A stretch of 64,000 nucleotides of DNA from Klenkia taihuensis (GCF_900112525.1 NZ_FOMD01000004.1:186001-250000), one strand, 5' to 3'. Numbered from the stretch's first letter, positions 54,960-64,000 are shown. Numbers and translations are program-made. The notes: a model not told the origin generated them from the letters alone.

Positions 54960-55095
54960 CGGAGCGCTGGTGACGGCGTCGCCCGGTCGGGTGATCATCG
55001 GCTGACCGGTGGGCGTGCGCCGCCGGACGCCGGCGAGCTGTGTGAACCTCCGCCGCACAGGGCTGCCCCGATGCCCTCGCGAGCGAGGAGCCCCC

Positions 55096-57060
55096 GTGGG
55101 ACTGGCGCAGCGCTGCAAGGACCTGGCCGTTCTCCGGCGGGCCGTGGTCGCCGTCGTCGTGTCGGCCGCCCTGTCGGCCGGCTTCCTGGCCCCGTCGGCG
55201 TCGGCGGCAGGCCCGGACGGGTGGGCAGCGGCACTCGGCGACGCCGGCAACACCGGCACGAACGCGGGGGAGACCGCCGTCGTCGCCGCGACCGCGTCGC
55301 GGGTGGCGCAGGCCTGGACAGCTCCGACCCGCTCCGCCTCACCGGCCGCGCCCGCGGTCGTGGACGGGGTGGCGCTGCGGGTCGTCCCGGGGGTGGACGC
55401 CTCCGCCCCCAGTTCGCTCGTCGGCACCTCACCGACGAGCGGCGCGACGCTGTGGCAGGTCGAGCTGCCGGGAGAGGCGTCCTACGACCGGGGCGTGACC
55501 GTCGCCGGGTCCTCGGCGGTCATCCCGTTCTCCAGCACCCGTCGGCCCGGTGGCGTCCTCGTCGTCGACCTGACCCGGCGGGTCGTGGTGTGGACCCGGG
55601 CCCTGCCCTCGCCGGGCGCGCAGTTCGCCTGGGCGGGCAACCGGGGGGCCGGGCAGGCCTACACCGACGGGCAGCGGGTGTTCGTGAGCGGCAGCGACCA
55701 GCGGGTCATCGCCTACCGGCTCACCGACGGTGCGCTCCTGTGGAGCCGGACCATCTCCATCCGCCCGGACGGGGTCCCGACCGACTCCGCAGGCCTCGCC
55801 GTCGGTGACGGCCGCGTCTTCCTGGGCAGCAGCGACGGGCTGGTCGCGCTCGACGCGGTGACCGGTCAGCAGCTGTGGACCGGTCCCGGTGGCCGGTGGC
55901 CGGTCGTGGCCGGTGGTCGGGTCATCACCACCGCACCCGGCGAGGTGACCGCCTCGTCCACGGCCGGTTGCGGACGAGCGACCTGCCCCGCGCAGTGGAC
56001 GGCGGCCTTCCCGGTGAACCTGCAGTACCGCCCGGAGGTCGCCGGGGCCGACGGGAGCACGCTGTTCGTCACCACCAACGACGGGTCGGCGGGCACGGTC
56101 ACCCGGCTGGCCACGGCGACCGGTGCGCGGCAGTGGTCGGCGACCGTCGGGCACTACGTCGCCGGCCTGGTGCGGGGAGGTGACGCGGTCTGGGCGGTGA
56201 ACGAGTACGTGCTGCCCTCGGGCGCGGTCAGTGCCCGGCTGGTCGCGTTCGCCACGGCCGCGACGGGCAGCGCACCGTTGACCACCCTGGCGCTCCCGAC
56301 GGACCGGCAGGGCTTCCCGCAACAGCTCGCGGTGGCCGCCGGCACCTTGTTCCAGCAGGTCAACGGTCGCCCGCTGGTGGGCTACCGGGTGGGTGCCGCG
56401 GCCCCGGACCCGGTGGTGGCGACGGTCGCGGCGGACAGCTTCCGCCGCACCGCCAGCAACGGCCTGGGCACGGCGGACACCGGCGGCGCCTGGACGTCGA
56501 CGGCCGGTGCCGGACGGACGTCGGTGTCACCGGGAGCGGCGTCCATCGCGCTCACGCCTGGTTCCGCCGCCCGGGCGCACCTGGGCGGGGTCTCCCGGTC
56601 GTCGGTCGACGTCACGGCGACGCTCTCCCTGACCGCGGCGCCGACCGGGGGCGGGGTGAGCACCTACCTGGTCGCCCGTCGCACCGGCACCGACCAGGAG
56701 TACCGGCTGCGTGCCCGGTTCCTGCCCGACGGCACGCTCCGGCTCGCGGTCACCGCCCTCACCGGGTCGGCGTCCGAGCGGGTGGTCGGCGCCGAGGTGA
56801 CGGTCGCCGGCGTCCGGCCGACCGTCGGCACCCCGGTCAACCTGCGGCTGCAGGTCTCCGGCCAGGGCACGACGACGTTGTCGGGCCGGGCCTGGACCGG
56901 GACGACCGAGCCGGCCGGCTGGGCCGTCACCCGGACGGACACCTCCCCGACGTTGCAGCAGCCCGGATCGGTGGGGCTCGGCGCCTACCTGTCCAGCAGC
57001 GCGGCTGCGACCCCCGTCGCGGTGCGGGTGTCGGCCTACCGGGTGGTCTCGGCGGGCTGA
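55096..57060 (+). CDS. Secreted PQQ-like beta-propeller protein with C-terminal sandwich module
   Basis: A 654-residue exported protein. Signal peptide about 1-38 (RRAVVAVVVSAALSAGFLAP, SASAAG cleavage). Residues about 80-440 are propeller repeats: SGATLWQVELPG, TDGQRVFVSGSDQRVIAYRL, DGALLWSRTISIRPDGV, VGDGRVFLGSSDGLVALDAV. Residues 445-654 form a beta-rich module starting ADSFRRTASNGLGTADTGGA, the same module found twice in the protein at 59125-61236. GTG 55096 follows GGAG by 5-6 bases. Ligand unknown. Confidence 0.85.
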   Translation: MGLAQRCKDLAVLRRAVVAVVVSAALSAGFLAPSASAAGPDGWAAALGDAGNTGTNAGETAVVAATASRVAQAWTAPTRSASPAAPAVVDGVALRVVPGVDASAPSSLVGTSPTSGATLWQVELPGEASYDRGVTVAGSSAVIPFSSTRRPGGVLVVDLTRRVVVWTRALPSPGAQFAWAGNRGAGQAYTDGQRVFVSGSDQRVIAYRLTDGALLWSRTISIRPDGVPTDSAGLAVGDGRVFLGSSDGLVALDAVTGQQLWTGPGGRWPVVAGGRVITTAPGEVTASSTAGCGRATCPAQWTAAFPVNLQYRPEVAGADGSTLFVTTNDGSAGTVTRLATATGARQWSATVGHYVAGLVRGGDAVWAVNEYVLPSGAVSARLVAFATAATGSAPLTTLALPTDRQGFPQQLAVAAGTLFQQVNGRPLVGYRVGAAAPDPVVATVAADSFRRTASNGLGTADTGGAWTSTAGAGRTSVSPGAASIALTPGSAARAHLGGVSRSSVDVTATLSLTAAPTGGGVSTYLVARRTGTDQEYRLRARFLPDGTLRLAVTALTGSASERVVGAEVTVAGVRPTVGTPVNLRLQVSGQGTTTLSGRAWTGTTEPAGWAVTRTDTSPTLQQPGSVGLGAYLSSSAAATPVAVRVSAYRVVSAG

Positions 57061-57067
57061 CCGCCGC

Positions 57068-58318
57068 TCAGACCTGCAGCGCGGCCCAGAGCGCGACCGT
57101 GGCCAGCACCAGGGTCAGCGGCACGGTCGCCAGGCCGACCAGGCTGAACCGGGCCGCGCTGGGCGAGGGCTCACCGGTGGCGGCGAACACGCGCCGCCAC
57201 AGCAGGTTGGCCAGCGACCCCACGTAGGTGAGGTTGGGCCCGACGTTGACCCCGATGAGCACGGCCAGCAGCGTCGGCGTGCCGCCCACCGCGGCCGCGG
57301 GCAGCAACGCGAGGGTGGCGGGCAGGTTGTTGAGCACGTTGGCCAGCACGGCGGAGACGGCGGCCACGCCCAGCAGCGCCCACAGGCTGTCGCCCGAGGG
57401 CAGGACGGCGGTGAGCAGCCGCTCCAGGCCGTTGACCTGCAGCGCCAGCACGACGACCGACAGGCCGAAGACGAACAGCGCGAAGGGCAGGTTGGCCGCG
57501 CGCAGCAGCTCGAGGGGCCGGGTGGTGCGCCGGGCCAGCTGCTTGCCGGCCAGCACGAGCACGCCGACCAGCGCCGGCCAGACGGGTGCGACGTCGGTCA
57601 GCGAGGCGACGCCGAACCCGACCACGGTGAGCCCGACGACGACCAGCGCCAGCACGGGCGCCGGGGGGACGTCGCGCACCGGCTCGCCGACCTCGACCCG
57701 CAGGTCGGCGCGGAACAGCCGGCGCAGCACCAGGTACTCCACCAGCACCGCGACCACCCACGGCCCGGCCATCAGCGCGGTGAAGTGCAGGAAGGTCAGT
57801 CCGGTGGCGGCGAAGGCCAGCAGGTTGGTCAGGTTCGACACCGGCATGAGCAGCGACGCCGAGTTCGACAGGTGCCCGGCGGCGTAGGCGTGCGGCCGGG
57901 CAGGCACCCGCATCCGCGCGGCGGTGGCCAGCACGACGGGGGTCAGGAGGACGACGGTGGCGTCCAGCGACAGCACCGCGGTGACGACGGCGGACAGCGC
58001 GACGACCCGGACCAGCAACCCCTGGGGCGACCGGCCGGCGCGGCGGGCGGTGACCGCCGCGGACCAGGCGAACAGGCCCTCGCGGTCGGCCAGGTCGCTC
58101 AGCAGCAGGATCACCACGAGGAACCCGACGGTCGGCGCGACCTCCCGGACGGTGTCCCAGGCCTCCGACCAGCCGACGAAGCCGAGCACGGCGACGAGCA
58201 GCGCACCCGGGACGGCGACCGCGGCGGCCGGCAGCCTCGGCGCGTCGACCACGGCGGCCGCCAGCGCGCCCAGCAGCAGCGCCCCGGCGACGACCAGGGC
58301 GACGACGTCGACGGTCAC
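57068..58318 (-). CDS. ArsB/SLC13-type ion transporter
   Basis: A 416-residue membrane protein with about 11 helices of the ArsB/NhaD (IT superfamily) type: SLDATVVLLTPVVLATAARM, SNSASLLMPVSNLTNLLAFA, LANVLNNLPATLALLPAAAV and GVNVGPNLTYVGSLANLLWR, the last two being the conserved inverted-repeat hairpins. It probably exports arsenite or another anion or moves sodium; no arsR/arsC neighbours help. GTG 58318 overlaps the TSUP gene stop by four bases. Confidence 0.87.
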   Translation of the reverse strand: MTVDVVALVVAGALLLGALAAAVVDAPRLPAAAVAVPGALLVAVLGFVGWSEAWDTVREVAPTVGFLVVILLLSDLADREGLFAWSAAVTARRAGRSPQGLLVRVVALSAVVTAVLSLDATVVLLTPVVLATAARMRVPARPHAYAAGHLSNSASLLMPVSNLTNLLAFAATGLTFLHFTALMAGPWVVAVLVEYLVLRRLFRADLRVEVGEPVRDVPPAPVLALVVVGLTVVGFGVASLTDVAPVWPALVGVLVLAGKQLARRTTRPLELLRAANLPFALFVFGLSVVVLALQVNGLERLLTAVLPSGDSLWALLGVAAVSAVLANVLNNLPATLALLPAAAVGGTPTLLAVLIGVNVGPNLTYVGSLANLLWRRVFAATGEPSPSAARFSLVGLATVPLTLVLATVALWAALQV

Positions 58319-59070
58319 GAGCGGACGAGGAGGTAGCCGGCGACCGCGACGCCGAAGACCACGATGAACACGCGCAGCGGCGTGCTCGGCACCCGGTTCG
58401 CCACCTTCGCGCCGAGGTACCCGCCGGCCAGGGCCGCCGGGGCGCAGACCGCGACCAGCAGCCAGTCGACCGGCCCGAAGACGCCGAACACCACGACCGT
58501 GGTGCTGGCGGTGACCAGGGCGAGCAGGCTCTTGATCGCGTTCGCCAGCTTGAGCCGGCCCAGGCCCAGGGCGAGCACCGCGGTGAGGATGACCCCCAGC
58601 GCCCCGCCGAAGTAGCCGCCGTAGACGCAGGCGAGCAGGACGACGAGGTAGAGCCACAGCGGGTCGCGGCGTTCGCCGTCGGTCTCGTTGGCCTGCAGCC
58701 GCTTGGTCAGCAGCGGCTGCAGGCCGATGAGCAGGCTGGCCAGCAGCACCAGCACCGGGACGACGGTGTCGAAGGCCGAGCTGGGGGTGGTGAGCAGCAG
58801 GATGCTGCCCGCCGTCCCGCCCACGACCGCGACCAGCGACAGCGCGACCAGCCGGGTGCGCTGGCCGCGGTAGTGGTCGCGGAAGCCGACCACCGCGCCC
58901 AGGTAGCCCGGCCACTGCGCGACCGAGTTGGTCACGTTGGCCGCGACGGTCGGCAGCCCGAGGGCCACCAGGGTGGGGAACAGGATCAGCGACCCGCCCC
59001 CGGCGATGGAGTTGATGCCGCCGGCGAGGAGGGCGACCCCGGCCGCGATGAGGAGGTCGGCGACGGGCAC
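58315..59070 (-). CDS. TSUP (TauE/SafE/YfcA) family membrane transporter
   Basis: A 251-residue eight-helix protein: AAGVALLAGGINSIAGGGSL at the start, GLPTVAANVTNSVAQWPGYL, VYGGYFGGALGVILTAVLAL and GGYLGAKVANRVPSTPLRVF near the end, the inverted-repeat pattern of TSUP sulfite/sulfonate transporters. It is coupled to the downstream ArsB-type gene, suggesting a common anion or sulfur role. GTG 59070. Confidence 0.9.
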   Translation of the reverse strand: MPVADLLIAAGVALLAGGINSIAGGGSLILFPTLVALGLPTVAANVTNSVAQWPGYLGAVVGFRDHYRGQRTRLVALSLVAVVGGTAGSILLLTTPSSAFDTVVPVLVLLASLLIGLQPLLTKRLQANETDGERRDPLWLYLVVLLACVYGGYFGGALGVILTAVLALGLGRLKLANAIKSLLALVTASTTVVVFGVFGPVDWLLVAVCAPAALAGGYLGAKVANRVPSTPLRVFIVVFGVAVAGYLLVRS

Positions 59071-59124
59071 GAGCCGGGAGACTACGGTCCGCCGCTGTGC
59101 TGCACCTCCCGGACGCGCACGGGC

Positions 59125-61236
59125 TCAGTCCAGGAAGCCGTAGTCGGGCAGCTTGAAGGTGCGGCCCGAGTTCGCCCCGGCCAGGTCGTGGTCGCGGTTG
59201 CCGACGTTGGCCACGACCGTGAAGCCCTCCGCGGCGCGGGCGGCGCGGCAGTTCTCCTTGGACAGCTGACCGGAGACCGTCGCGTCGCGGAAGCAGATGC
59301 CGTCGACCACGTAGCCGGCCTGGGCCAGCTGGTTCGCCGTGCCGCCGGTGTCGGGCGCCCGGCCGGTCACGACGAACACCGCGAAGCCGTCGGCCCGCGC
59401 CCGCTGCGCGAAGGCCAGCACGGCCGGGGTGGCGGCGAAGGGCTGGTAGTAGCTCTGCAGCGAGGTGTTGTCGACGTCCAGCACGATCGCCGGCCTCGAC
59501 GCCACCCCGACCTGGGTGTCGAGGTAGTCGAGCCCGCCGGTCATGGCCAGGTCGACGTCGGCCAGCCACTGGGCCTGGGTGGGTCGTGCCGGGGTGGGGT
59601 CCGGGGGAGGCGTGCCGGTCGTCGTCCCGGACACCGCGAGGTCGTCGACGGACAAGGTGACCGCACCGCTCGCCGCGGAGCTGAGGTAGTGGCTGACCGC
59701 CACGGAACCCGGCCCCTGGAGCGCAGCCGTGGTGTCGGTGGCGGTGAGCGTCCAGCCGGCGGGCTCGGCGGACGCCGCGGGCCAGGCCCGCATCCGCACC
59801 GTGCTCGGGCCGGTGCCGGTGGCCTGCACCCGCAGCCGGACCTGGTCGCCGGCGGCCACCGTCCACGGCAGCCGGGCCCAGGTGAGCACGGTGGTCCCGC
59901 TGTTCAGGTACACGGCGGCCGCGCCCGCGGAGCTGACCACCACGCGGCCGGCGTAGCCGGCGCCGCCGGTCTGCCGGACGAGCAGGCTGGTGTAGGAGGA
60001 CCCCGCCGAGGGCAGCCGGCCGACGGACAGGGTCAGGACCGCATCGGTGTCGGTGCCCGACACCGCGCCCAGCGTCGCGGTGACCGTGCGGCCCGGTGTG
60101 CTGGTCAGCTGGCCGCGCGCGCCGTCCACCGTGGACCCCGTGCCGCTCGACACCGTCCAGGCCCCGCCCTGGTCGGCGGTGCCCCACCCGGCGGGGACCG
60201 AACGGCCGAAGGCGTCGGCCGCCGTCGTCGGCGGGGTCGGCGCCGGCGGCGGGGGTGCGGACACCGTGACGTCCCGGGTGGTCGACGCGGTGGCGCCGTC
60301 GTCGTCGGTCACGGTGAGGCGCACCCGGTAGGTGCCTGCGGCGGCGTACGTGCGGGTGGCCGTCGGCCCGGTGGCCGTGCTGCCGTCGCCGAGGTCCCAG
60401 CTGCTGGCCACGACGGTGCCGTCGGCGTCGGTGGAGCCACCGGAGTCCAGCGCGACGGCCAGCCCGCTGCTGGTGGCGGTGAACGCCGCGGTCGGTGGCT
60501 GGTTCGGCGGCGGTGCGGTCGCCGTCGTCGTCACGGTGACGTCGTCGACGCCGACGGTCAGCGGGCCGGGTGCGGCACTGCTGAGGTAGTCGACGAGACC
60601 GGCGGTGCCGGGCCCCTGCAGGGCGGCGGTGGAGTCCGTCGCCGTCACCTGCCAGGTGGTGGGTTCCGCCGCCGCGGCGGGCCAGGCCCGGGCGCGCAGG
60701 GTGGTGGGGCCGGTGCCGGTCACCTCCACGCGCAGCCGCAGCGGCACGTCCGGCGAGACGGTCCACGGCAGGCGGCTGTGCGCCAGCGAGGTGGTCCCGA
60801 CCATGACCTGGACCATGACCGAGCCCGTCGAGCCGATGACCGTGCGGCCCTGGTAGACCGCGGCGCCCACCCGGCGGCCGACGAGCCCGGGGTAGACCGA
60901 GGTGCCCGAGGCGGGCAGCCGCGGCAGCACGAGGGTCGCGGCGGCCTCCGTGTCGGTCGACGAGACCGAGGGCAGGACGGCGGTCAGGGTCTGGCCCGGG
61001 GACGGGGTGAGCGCGGCGCGGCCGCCGCCGACCCCGAACGCGGTCGTCGCGCCCGAGGTGGACCAGGCTCCGCCCTGGTCGGCGGTGCCCAGGCCGGCGG
61101 TCACCGTGCGGCCGAAGGCGTCGGCGGCCAGCACCTGCCGGTCGGCGGCCGCGGCGGGACCGGGGACGGCGAGCAGCCCCGCGAGGACGACGGCGACCAG
61201 CGGCCAGGCGTGGCGGGCGCGGGTGGTGGACGGCAT
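59125..61236 (-). CDS. Secreted multidomain protein: two sandwich modules, PKD domain, HAD class-B acid phosphatase
   Basis: A 703-residue exported protein from ATG 61236 (GGAGG 6 bases upstream). Signal peptide 1-31; module A 37-238 (ADAFGRTVTAGLGTADQGGA); PKD 246-327 (WDLGDGSTATGPTATRTYAA); module B 338-538 (ADAFGRSVPAGWGTADQGGA); Pro/Thr linker; HAD-IIIB phosphatase 555-703 with AIVLDVDNTSLQSYY (D587, D589), FVVTGRAPDTGG (T624), K660 and GNRDHDLAGANSGRTFKLPD. The phosphatase residues are complete, so it is probably an active extracellular phosphomonoesterase tethered by the beta modules. Confidence 0.9.
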   Translation of the reverse strand: MPSTTRARHAWPLVAVVLAGLLAVPGPAAAADRQVLAADAFGRTVTAGLGTADQGGAWSTSGATTAFGVGGGRAALTPSPGQTLTAVLPSVSSTDTEAAATLVLPRLPASGTSVYPGLVGRRVGAAVYQGRTVIGSTGSVMVQVMVGTTSLAHSRLPWTVSPDVPLRLRVEVTGTGPTTLRARAWPAAAAEPTTWQVTATDSTAALQGPGTAGLVDYLSSAAPGPLTVGVDDVTVTTTATAPPPNQPPTAAFTATSSGLAVALDSGGSTDADGTVVASSWDLGDGSTATGPTATRTYAAAGTYRVRLTVTDDDGATASTTRDVTVSAPPPPAPTPPTTAADAFGRSVPAGWGTADQGGAWTVSSGTGSTVDGARGQLTSTPGRTVTATLGAVSGTDTDAVLTLSVGRLPSAGSSYTSLLVRQTGGAGYAGRVVVSSAGAAAVYLNSGTTVLTWARLPWTVAAGDQVRLRVQATGTGPSTVRMRAWPAASAEPAGWTLTATDTTAALQGPGSVAVSHYLSSAASGAVTLSVDDLAVSGTTTGTPPPDPTPARPTQAQWLADVDLAMTGGLDYLDTQVGVASRPAIVLDVDNTSLQSYYQPFAATPAVLAFAQRARADGFAVFVVTGRAPDTGGTANQLAQAGYVVDGICFRDATVSGQLSKENCRAARAAEGFTVVANVGNRDHDLAGANSGRTFKLPDYGFLD

Positions 61237-61383
61237 CGGGGACCTCCGGTCGCACGGGTGGCGGCACGCTAGACCCGCCGGTCGTCCCCGGGGAAGGGCT
61301 TGCGGCGCGGTGCGCGGACCCAGGAGCGCTTCCGCTGGTGACACGGTGGTTGACGAGTGCACCGGTCGGGCATGGGAGGCGCC

Positions 61384-62988
61384 ATGCGCAAGTGGTGGCC
61401 GCTCGTCGCGGTCTGTGCCGGCACGTTCATGCTGCTCATCGACGTCACGATCGTGAACGTCGCGCTGCCCGACATCGCCACCTCGCTGGGGACGTCGTTC
61501 GACCAGCTCCAGTGGGTGGTGGACATCTACGCCCTCGCGCTGGCGGCGCTGGTGCTGGGCGCCGGGTCGCTGGCCGACCTGTACGGCCGACGGCGGCTCT
61601 ACCTGGGCGGGCTGGCTCTGTTCGCGCTGAGCTCGCTGGCCTGCGGGCTCGCGCCGAACGCGGAGCTGCTGATCGTGGCCCGCGCCGTGCAGGGCATCGG
61701 GGCGGCGGCGATGTTCAGCACCACCATCGCGCTGCTCAACGCGGTCTACCGGGGCCGCGACCGCGGCACCGCCTTCGGCATCTGGGGTGCGGTCGTGGGC
61801 GCGGCCGCCGCGGCCGGACCGATCCTGGGCGGGCTGCTGACCGGGGTCTCGTGGCGGTGGATCTTCCTGGTCAACCTGCCCGTCAGCCTGTTCGCCGTCC
61901 TGCTCACCCTCAAGGTGGTCGAGGAGTCCAAGCAGTCCGGCGCCCCGCACCCCGACGTCCCCGGCATCGCCACCTTCACCCTGGGCGCCGGCGCGGTGGT
62001 CTACGGCCTGGTCGAGGCAGCGGCGAACGGCTGGTCGGCGGTCGGCTCGTGGGGCCCGATCGCGGCCGGCGTCGTCGTGCTGGTCGGCTGGGTGCTGCTC
62101 GAGCTGCGCCGCCGGGCGCCGATGCTGGACCTGCGGCTGTTCCGCACCAGCCGCTTCACCGGCATCATGCTGGGCTCGCTGCTGCTCAACCTGGCCGCGT
62201 TCGCCAGCAGCCTGTACCTCTCGTTGTGGCTGCAGTCGATCCTCGGTCTGAGCCCGCTGCAGGCGGGCCTGGTCTTCATCCCGCTGTCGCTGGTCAGCTT
62301 CGTGACCGCGGCCGTGGTCGGGAAGACGCTCACGGACCGCTCGCCCCGCGTCGTGCTCGGCGTCGGGCTTGCCCTGGTCGGCGCGGGGAGCCTGCTCATG
62401 GCCCGGGTGGACGGCGGTGCGAGCTGGGGCATCCTCGTGCCGGGCCTGGCGGTGCTCGGCCTGGGGGTCGGCATCTGCAACCCGGTGGTCACCTCCGCGG
62501 CGCTGTCCTCGGTGCCCCGGGAGCGCAGCGGGATGGCCTCCGGTGCGGTGAACACCTTCCGCCAGCTCGGGTTCGCCGTCGGCGTCGCCGTCCTGGGGTC
62601 GGTGTTCGCGGCCGGCACCACCCGCGCGCTGACCGACGGCGGCGCGCCCGACCCGGCCGCCACCGAGGCCGCGCTGTCCGGCGGCCAGGCCCAGGCCGTC
62701 ATCGCGCAGGCGCCCGTTGAGGCGCGCGGCGGCCTCACCCAGCTGCTGTCCGCCGCCTACGCCGACGGGCTGCGGGACGTCCTGCTGGTGTCGGGGGCGG
62801 CCGGGCTGGTGGGTGCGATCCTGGTCGTGCTGCTGGTCCGCGGCCCGGTGCCGCAGACCGACGGCCCGGCCGAGGAGCAGGACGGCGGCGGCCGGCACGA
62901 GGCGGGCGGCGAGCACGACGGGGGCCGCCACGAGGCGCCGCACACCCCCGACCACCTCCGGGAGGGCGACGCCGAACCGGTCCGCTGA
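61384..62988 (+). CDS. DHA2-family MFS drug exporter (EmrB/QacA-like)
   Basis: A 534-residue, 14-helix transporter. TM1 motif LLIDVTIVNVALPDIATSLG, motif A GSLADLYGRRRLYLGGLALF, motif C-type GPILGGLLTGVSWRWIFLVN. The cytoplasmic C-terminal tail is Gly/His/Glu-rich (about residues 500-534). It exports drugs or metabolites against protons. ATG 61384 lies 6 bases after GGGAGG. Confidence 0.95.
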   Translation: MRKWWPLVAVCAGTFMLLIDVTIVNVALPDIATSLGTSFDQLQWVVDIYALALAALVLGAGSLADLYGRRRLYLGGLALFALSSLACGLAPNAELLIVARAVQGIGAAAMFSTTIALLNAVYRGRDRGTAFGIWGAVVGAAAAAGPILGGLLTGVSWRWIFLVNLPVSLFAVLLTLKVVEESKQSGAPHPDVPGIATFTLGAGAVVYGLVEAAANGWSAVGSWGPIAAGVVVLVGWVLLELRRRAPMLDLRLFRTSRFTGIMLGSLLLNLAAFASSLYLSLWLQSILGLSPLQAGLVFIPLSLVSFVTAAVVGKTLTDRSPRVVLGVGLALVGAGSLLMARVDGGASWGILVPGLAVLGLGVGICNPVVTSAALSSVPRERSGMASGAVNTFRQLGFAVGVAVLGSVFAAGTTRALTDGGAPDPAATEAALSGGQAQAVIAQAPVEARGGLTQLLSAAYADGLRDVLLVSGAAGLVGAILVVLLVRGPVPQTDGPAEEQDGGGRHEAGGEHDGGRHEAPHTPDHLREGDAEPVR

Positions 62989-63004
62989 GCGGTCGAGGGG
63001 CAGG

Positions 63005-63718
63005 ATGGCGGCCGTGCGCGACGTCGTCCTGGTCCACGGTGCCTGGCACGGCGCCTGGTGCTGGCGGCGCGTGCTGCCCCTGCTCGCCGCCGGCGGGGCG
63101 CGGCCGGTGACCGTCTCGCTGACCGGCGTCGGGGAGAAGGCCCACCTGCTCGGCCCGCAGGTGCGGCTGCGCACCCACGTCGAGGACGTCGTCGCCGTCG
63201 TCCGGGCCGAGGAGTGCCACGACGCCGTGCTGGTCGGGCACAGCTACGGCGGCGTCCCCGTCACCGGCGCCGCCGACGTGCTGGGCGACGCGGTCGGACC
63301 GCTGGTCTACGTCGACGCCGTCGTCCCGGTGCCGGGGGAGTGCTGGTCCTCCCTCAGCCCGCCGGAGGTCCGGGCGTCCCGCCGGGAGCTGATCGCCGCG
63401 ACCGGTGCCCTGCCGCCACCTCCGGCGTCGGCGTTCGGGCTCGGCGGCGCCGACGCCGCCTGGGTGGACCGTCGCCAGACCGCGCACCCCGGCGGGGTCC
63501 ACGACGACCCGCTGGACTTCGACGGCGACCGGTGGGCCGCCCGCCGGCGCACCTACCTCGACTGCACCGACCCGCCGCTGGCCAGCATCGACCCCTCCCG
63601 GGCCCGGGTCCGGGGCCAGCAGGGGTGGGAGGTCGTCGAGCTGGCGACCGGGCACGACCCGATGGTCAGCGACCCGGCGGCGCTGGCCGAGCAGCTGCTC
63701 CGCGTCGCGGCGGGCTGA
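63005..63718 (+). CDS. Alpha/beta-hydrolase fold esterase
   Basis: A 237-residue hydrolase of the plant-esterase-like/EstC group: oxyanion-hole [20 protein letters not shown], nucleophile Ser in [19 protein letters not shown], and the catalytic His in [20 protein letters not shown]; an acid in [13 protein letters not shown]. No signal peptide. ATG 63005 is 16 bases after the MFS stop, probably co-transcribed with it. Substrate unknown. Confidence 0.9.
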   Translation: MAAVRDVVLVHGAWHGAWCWRRVLPLLAAGGARPVTVSLTGVGEKAHLLGPQVRLRTHVEDVVAVVRAEECHDAVLVGHSYGGVPVTGAADVLGDAVGPLVYVDAVVPVPGECWSSLSPPEVRASRRELIAATGALPPPPASAFGLGGADAAWVDRRQTAHPGGVHDDPLDFDGDRWAARRRTYLDCTDPPLASIDPSRARVRGQQGWEVVELATGHDPMVSDPAALAEQLLRVAAG

Positions 63719-63740
63719 GCGCCGGTCCAGACTCGGCCGC

Positions 63741-64000
63741 ATGCCGGCCCCGTTCCCCACCGACTGGTCCCGCGCGCTGGTCGTCGCCGCGCACCCCGAC
63801 GACATCGAGTACGGCGTCGCCGCCGCGGTCGCGGTCTGGACCGCGGCCGGCAAGGAGGTGCACTACCTGCTGGCCACCCGGGGCGAGGCCGGGATCGCCG
63901 GGGTGCCGCCCGCCGAGGCCGGTCCGCTGCGGGAGCAGGAGGAGCGCCGGTCGGCAGCCGTCGTCGGGGTCCCCGAGGTCGAGTTCCTCGACCACCGCGA
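63741..64000 (+). CDS. PIG-L family deacetylase (LmbE/MshB-like), 3' truncated by window edge
   Basis: The first 86 residues of a PIG-L enzyme: [19 protein letters not shown] carries the zinc-binding AHPDD motif, followed by [20 protein letters not shown] and the helix [20 protein letters not shown]. The family deacetylates N-acetylglucosaminyl compounds, including mycothiol intermediates in actinobacteria. CAGACT ends 7 bases before ATG 63741, a leaderless-type arrangement. The frame stays open to the last base. Confidence 0.93.
   Translation, partial: MPAPFPTDWSRALVVAAHPDDIEYGVAAAVAVWTAAGKEVHYLLATRGEAGIAGVPPAEAGPLREQEERRSAAVVGVPEVEFLDHR

Overview
The window is very high-GC DNA (about three quarters G+C by eye) with dense, mostly GTG/ATG-started genes, many 4-base GTGA/ATGA gene overlaps, GGAGG-type ribosome sites, leaderless-looking starts and tRNAs with or without encoded CCA. 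Gene content (dnaG next to actinobacterial conserved proteins, a fasR-fabD-fabH-acpP-fabF operon, homodimeric aceE beside a DUF3052 gene, DUF3145, DUF2505, a bifunctional RNase H/phosphatase) points to an actinobacterial chromosome. Geodermatophilaceae (Blastococcus, Geodermatophilus or Modestobacter type) is my best inference. I see no prophage, transposase, CRISPR array or rRNA.

Region by region. 1-4,340: the end of an unknown gene, a membrane-anchored protein, a YdcF-like protein, dnaG primase and small conserved proteins, largely joined by stop/start overlaps. 4,335-9,001: a YtxH-like small protein, tRNA-Asn, a convergent anti-sigma-type kinase and PAS/GAF/PP2C phosphatase pair, a CPBP membrane protein and a RibD-like reductase. 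9,008-13,537: a MacB-type efflux operon (lipoprotein, HlyD-like adaptor with a peptidoglycan-binding domain, ATPase, permease); the lipoprotein gene carries an in-frame amber codon. 13,652-18,869: a wHTH protein, a FUSC-like membrane protein, a cupin, and an MmpL exporter with its TetR regulator beneath two tandem dyad operators. 18,879-26,986: metabolic and regulatory single genes (acyl-CoA dehydrogenase, glycerate kinase, DinB, Ser/Thr kinase with a tiny coupled gene, gamma carbonic anhydrase, OsmC, tRNA-Met, DUF3145), with a 157-bp tandem hairpin repeat.

27,176-33,691 is the fatty-acid synthase II operon on the minus strand: FasR-like activator, FabD (fused to a degenerate biotinyl/lipoyl-like domain), FabH, ACP, FabF and an AccD-type carboxyltransferase. 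33,724-38,286 holds PAP2, pirin, an ArsR-SRPBCC pair, an M20D amidohydrolase and an AbiEi/DUF559-like gene bracketed by 86-bp inverted repeats. 38,307-44,255 has aceE, DUF3052, an AhpE-like peroxiredoxin, tRNA-Val and a second FUSC protein. 44,308-51,363 carries a giant fused ABC exporter with one degenerate ATP site, then Nif3, a zinc-ribbon coiled-coil protein and RNase H/phosphatase. 51,376-54,959 is a polar amino-acid ABC importer plus nadA. 55,096-61,236 contains two secreted proteins that share a repeated beta-rich module, around two anion/sulfur-type membrane transporters. The window ends with a DHA2 drug exporter, an alpha/beta hydrolase and the start of a PIG-L deacetylase.

The most unusual points are the amber-interrupted lipoprotein in an otherwise intact efflux operon, the FabD fusion, the repeat-bracketed AbiEi-like cassette, the 157-bp hairpin repeat, the shared secreted module (once fused to PKD and an acid phosphatase), and a permease whose N-terminus has no ATG/GTG/TTG start.
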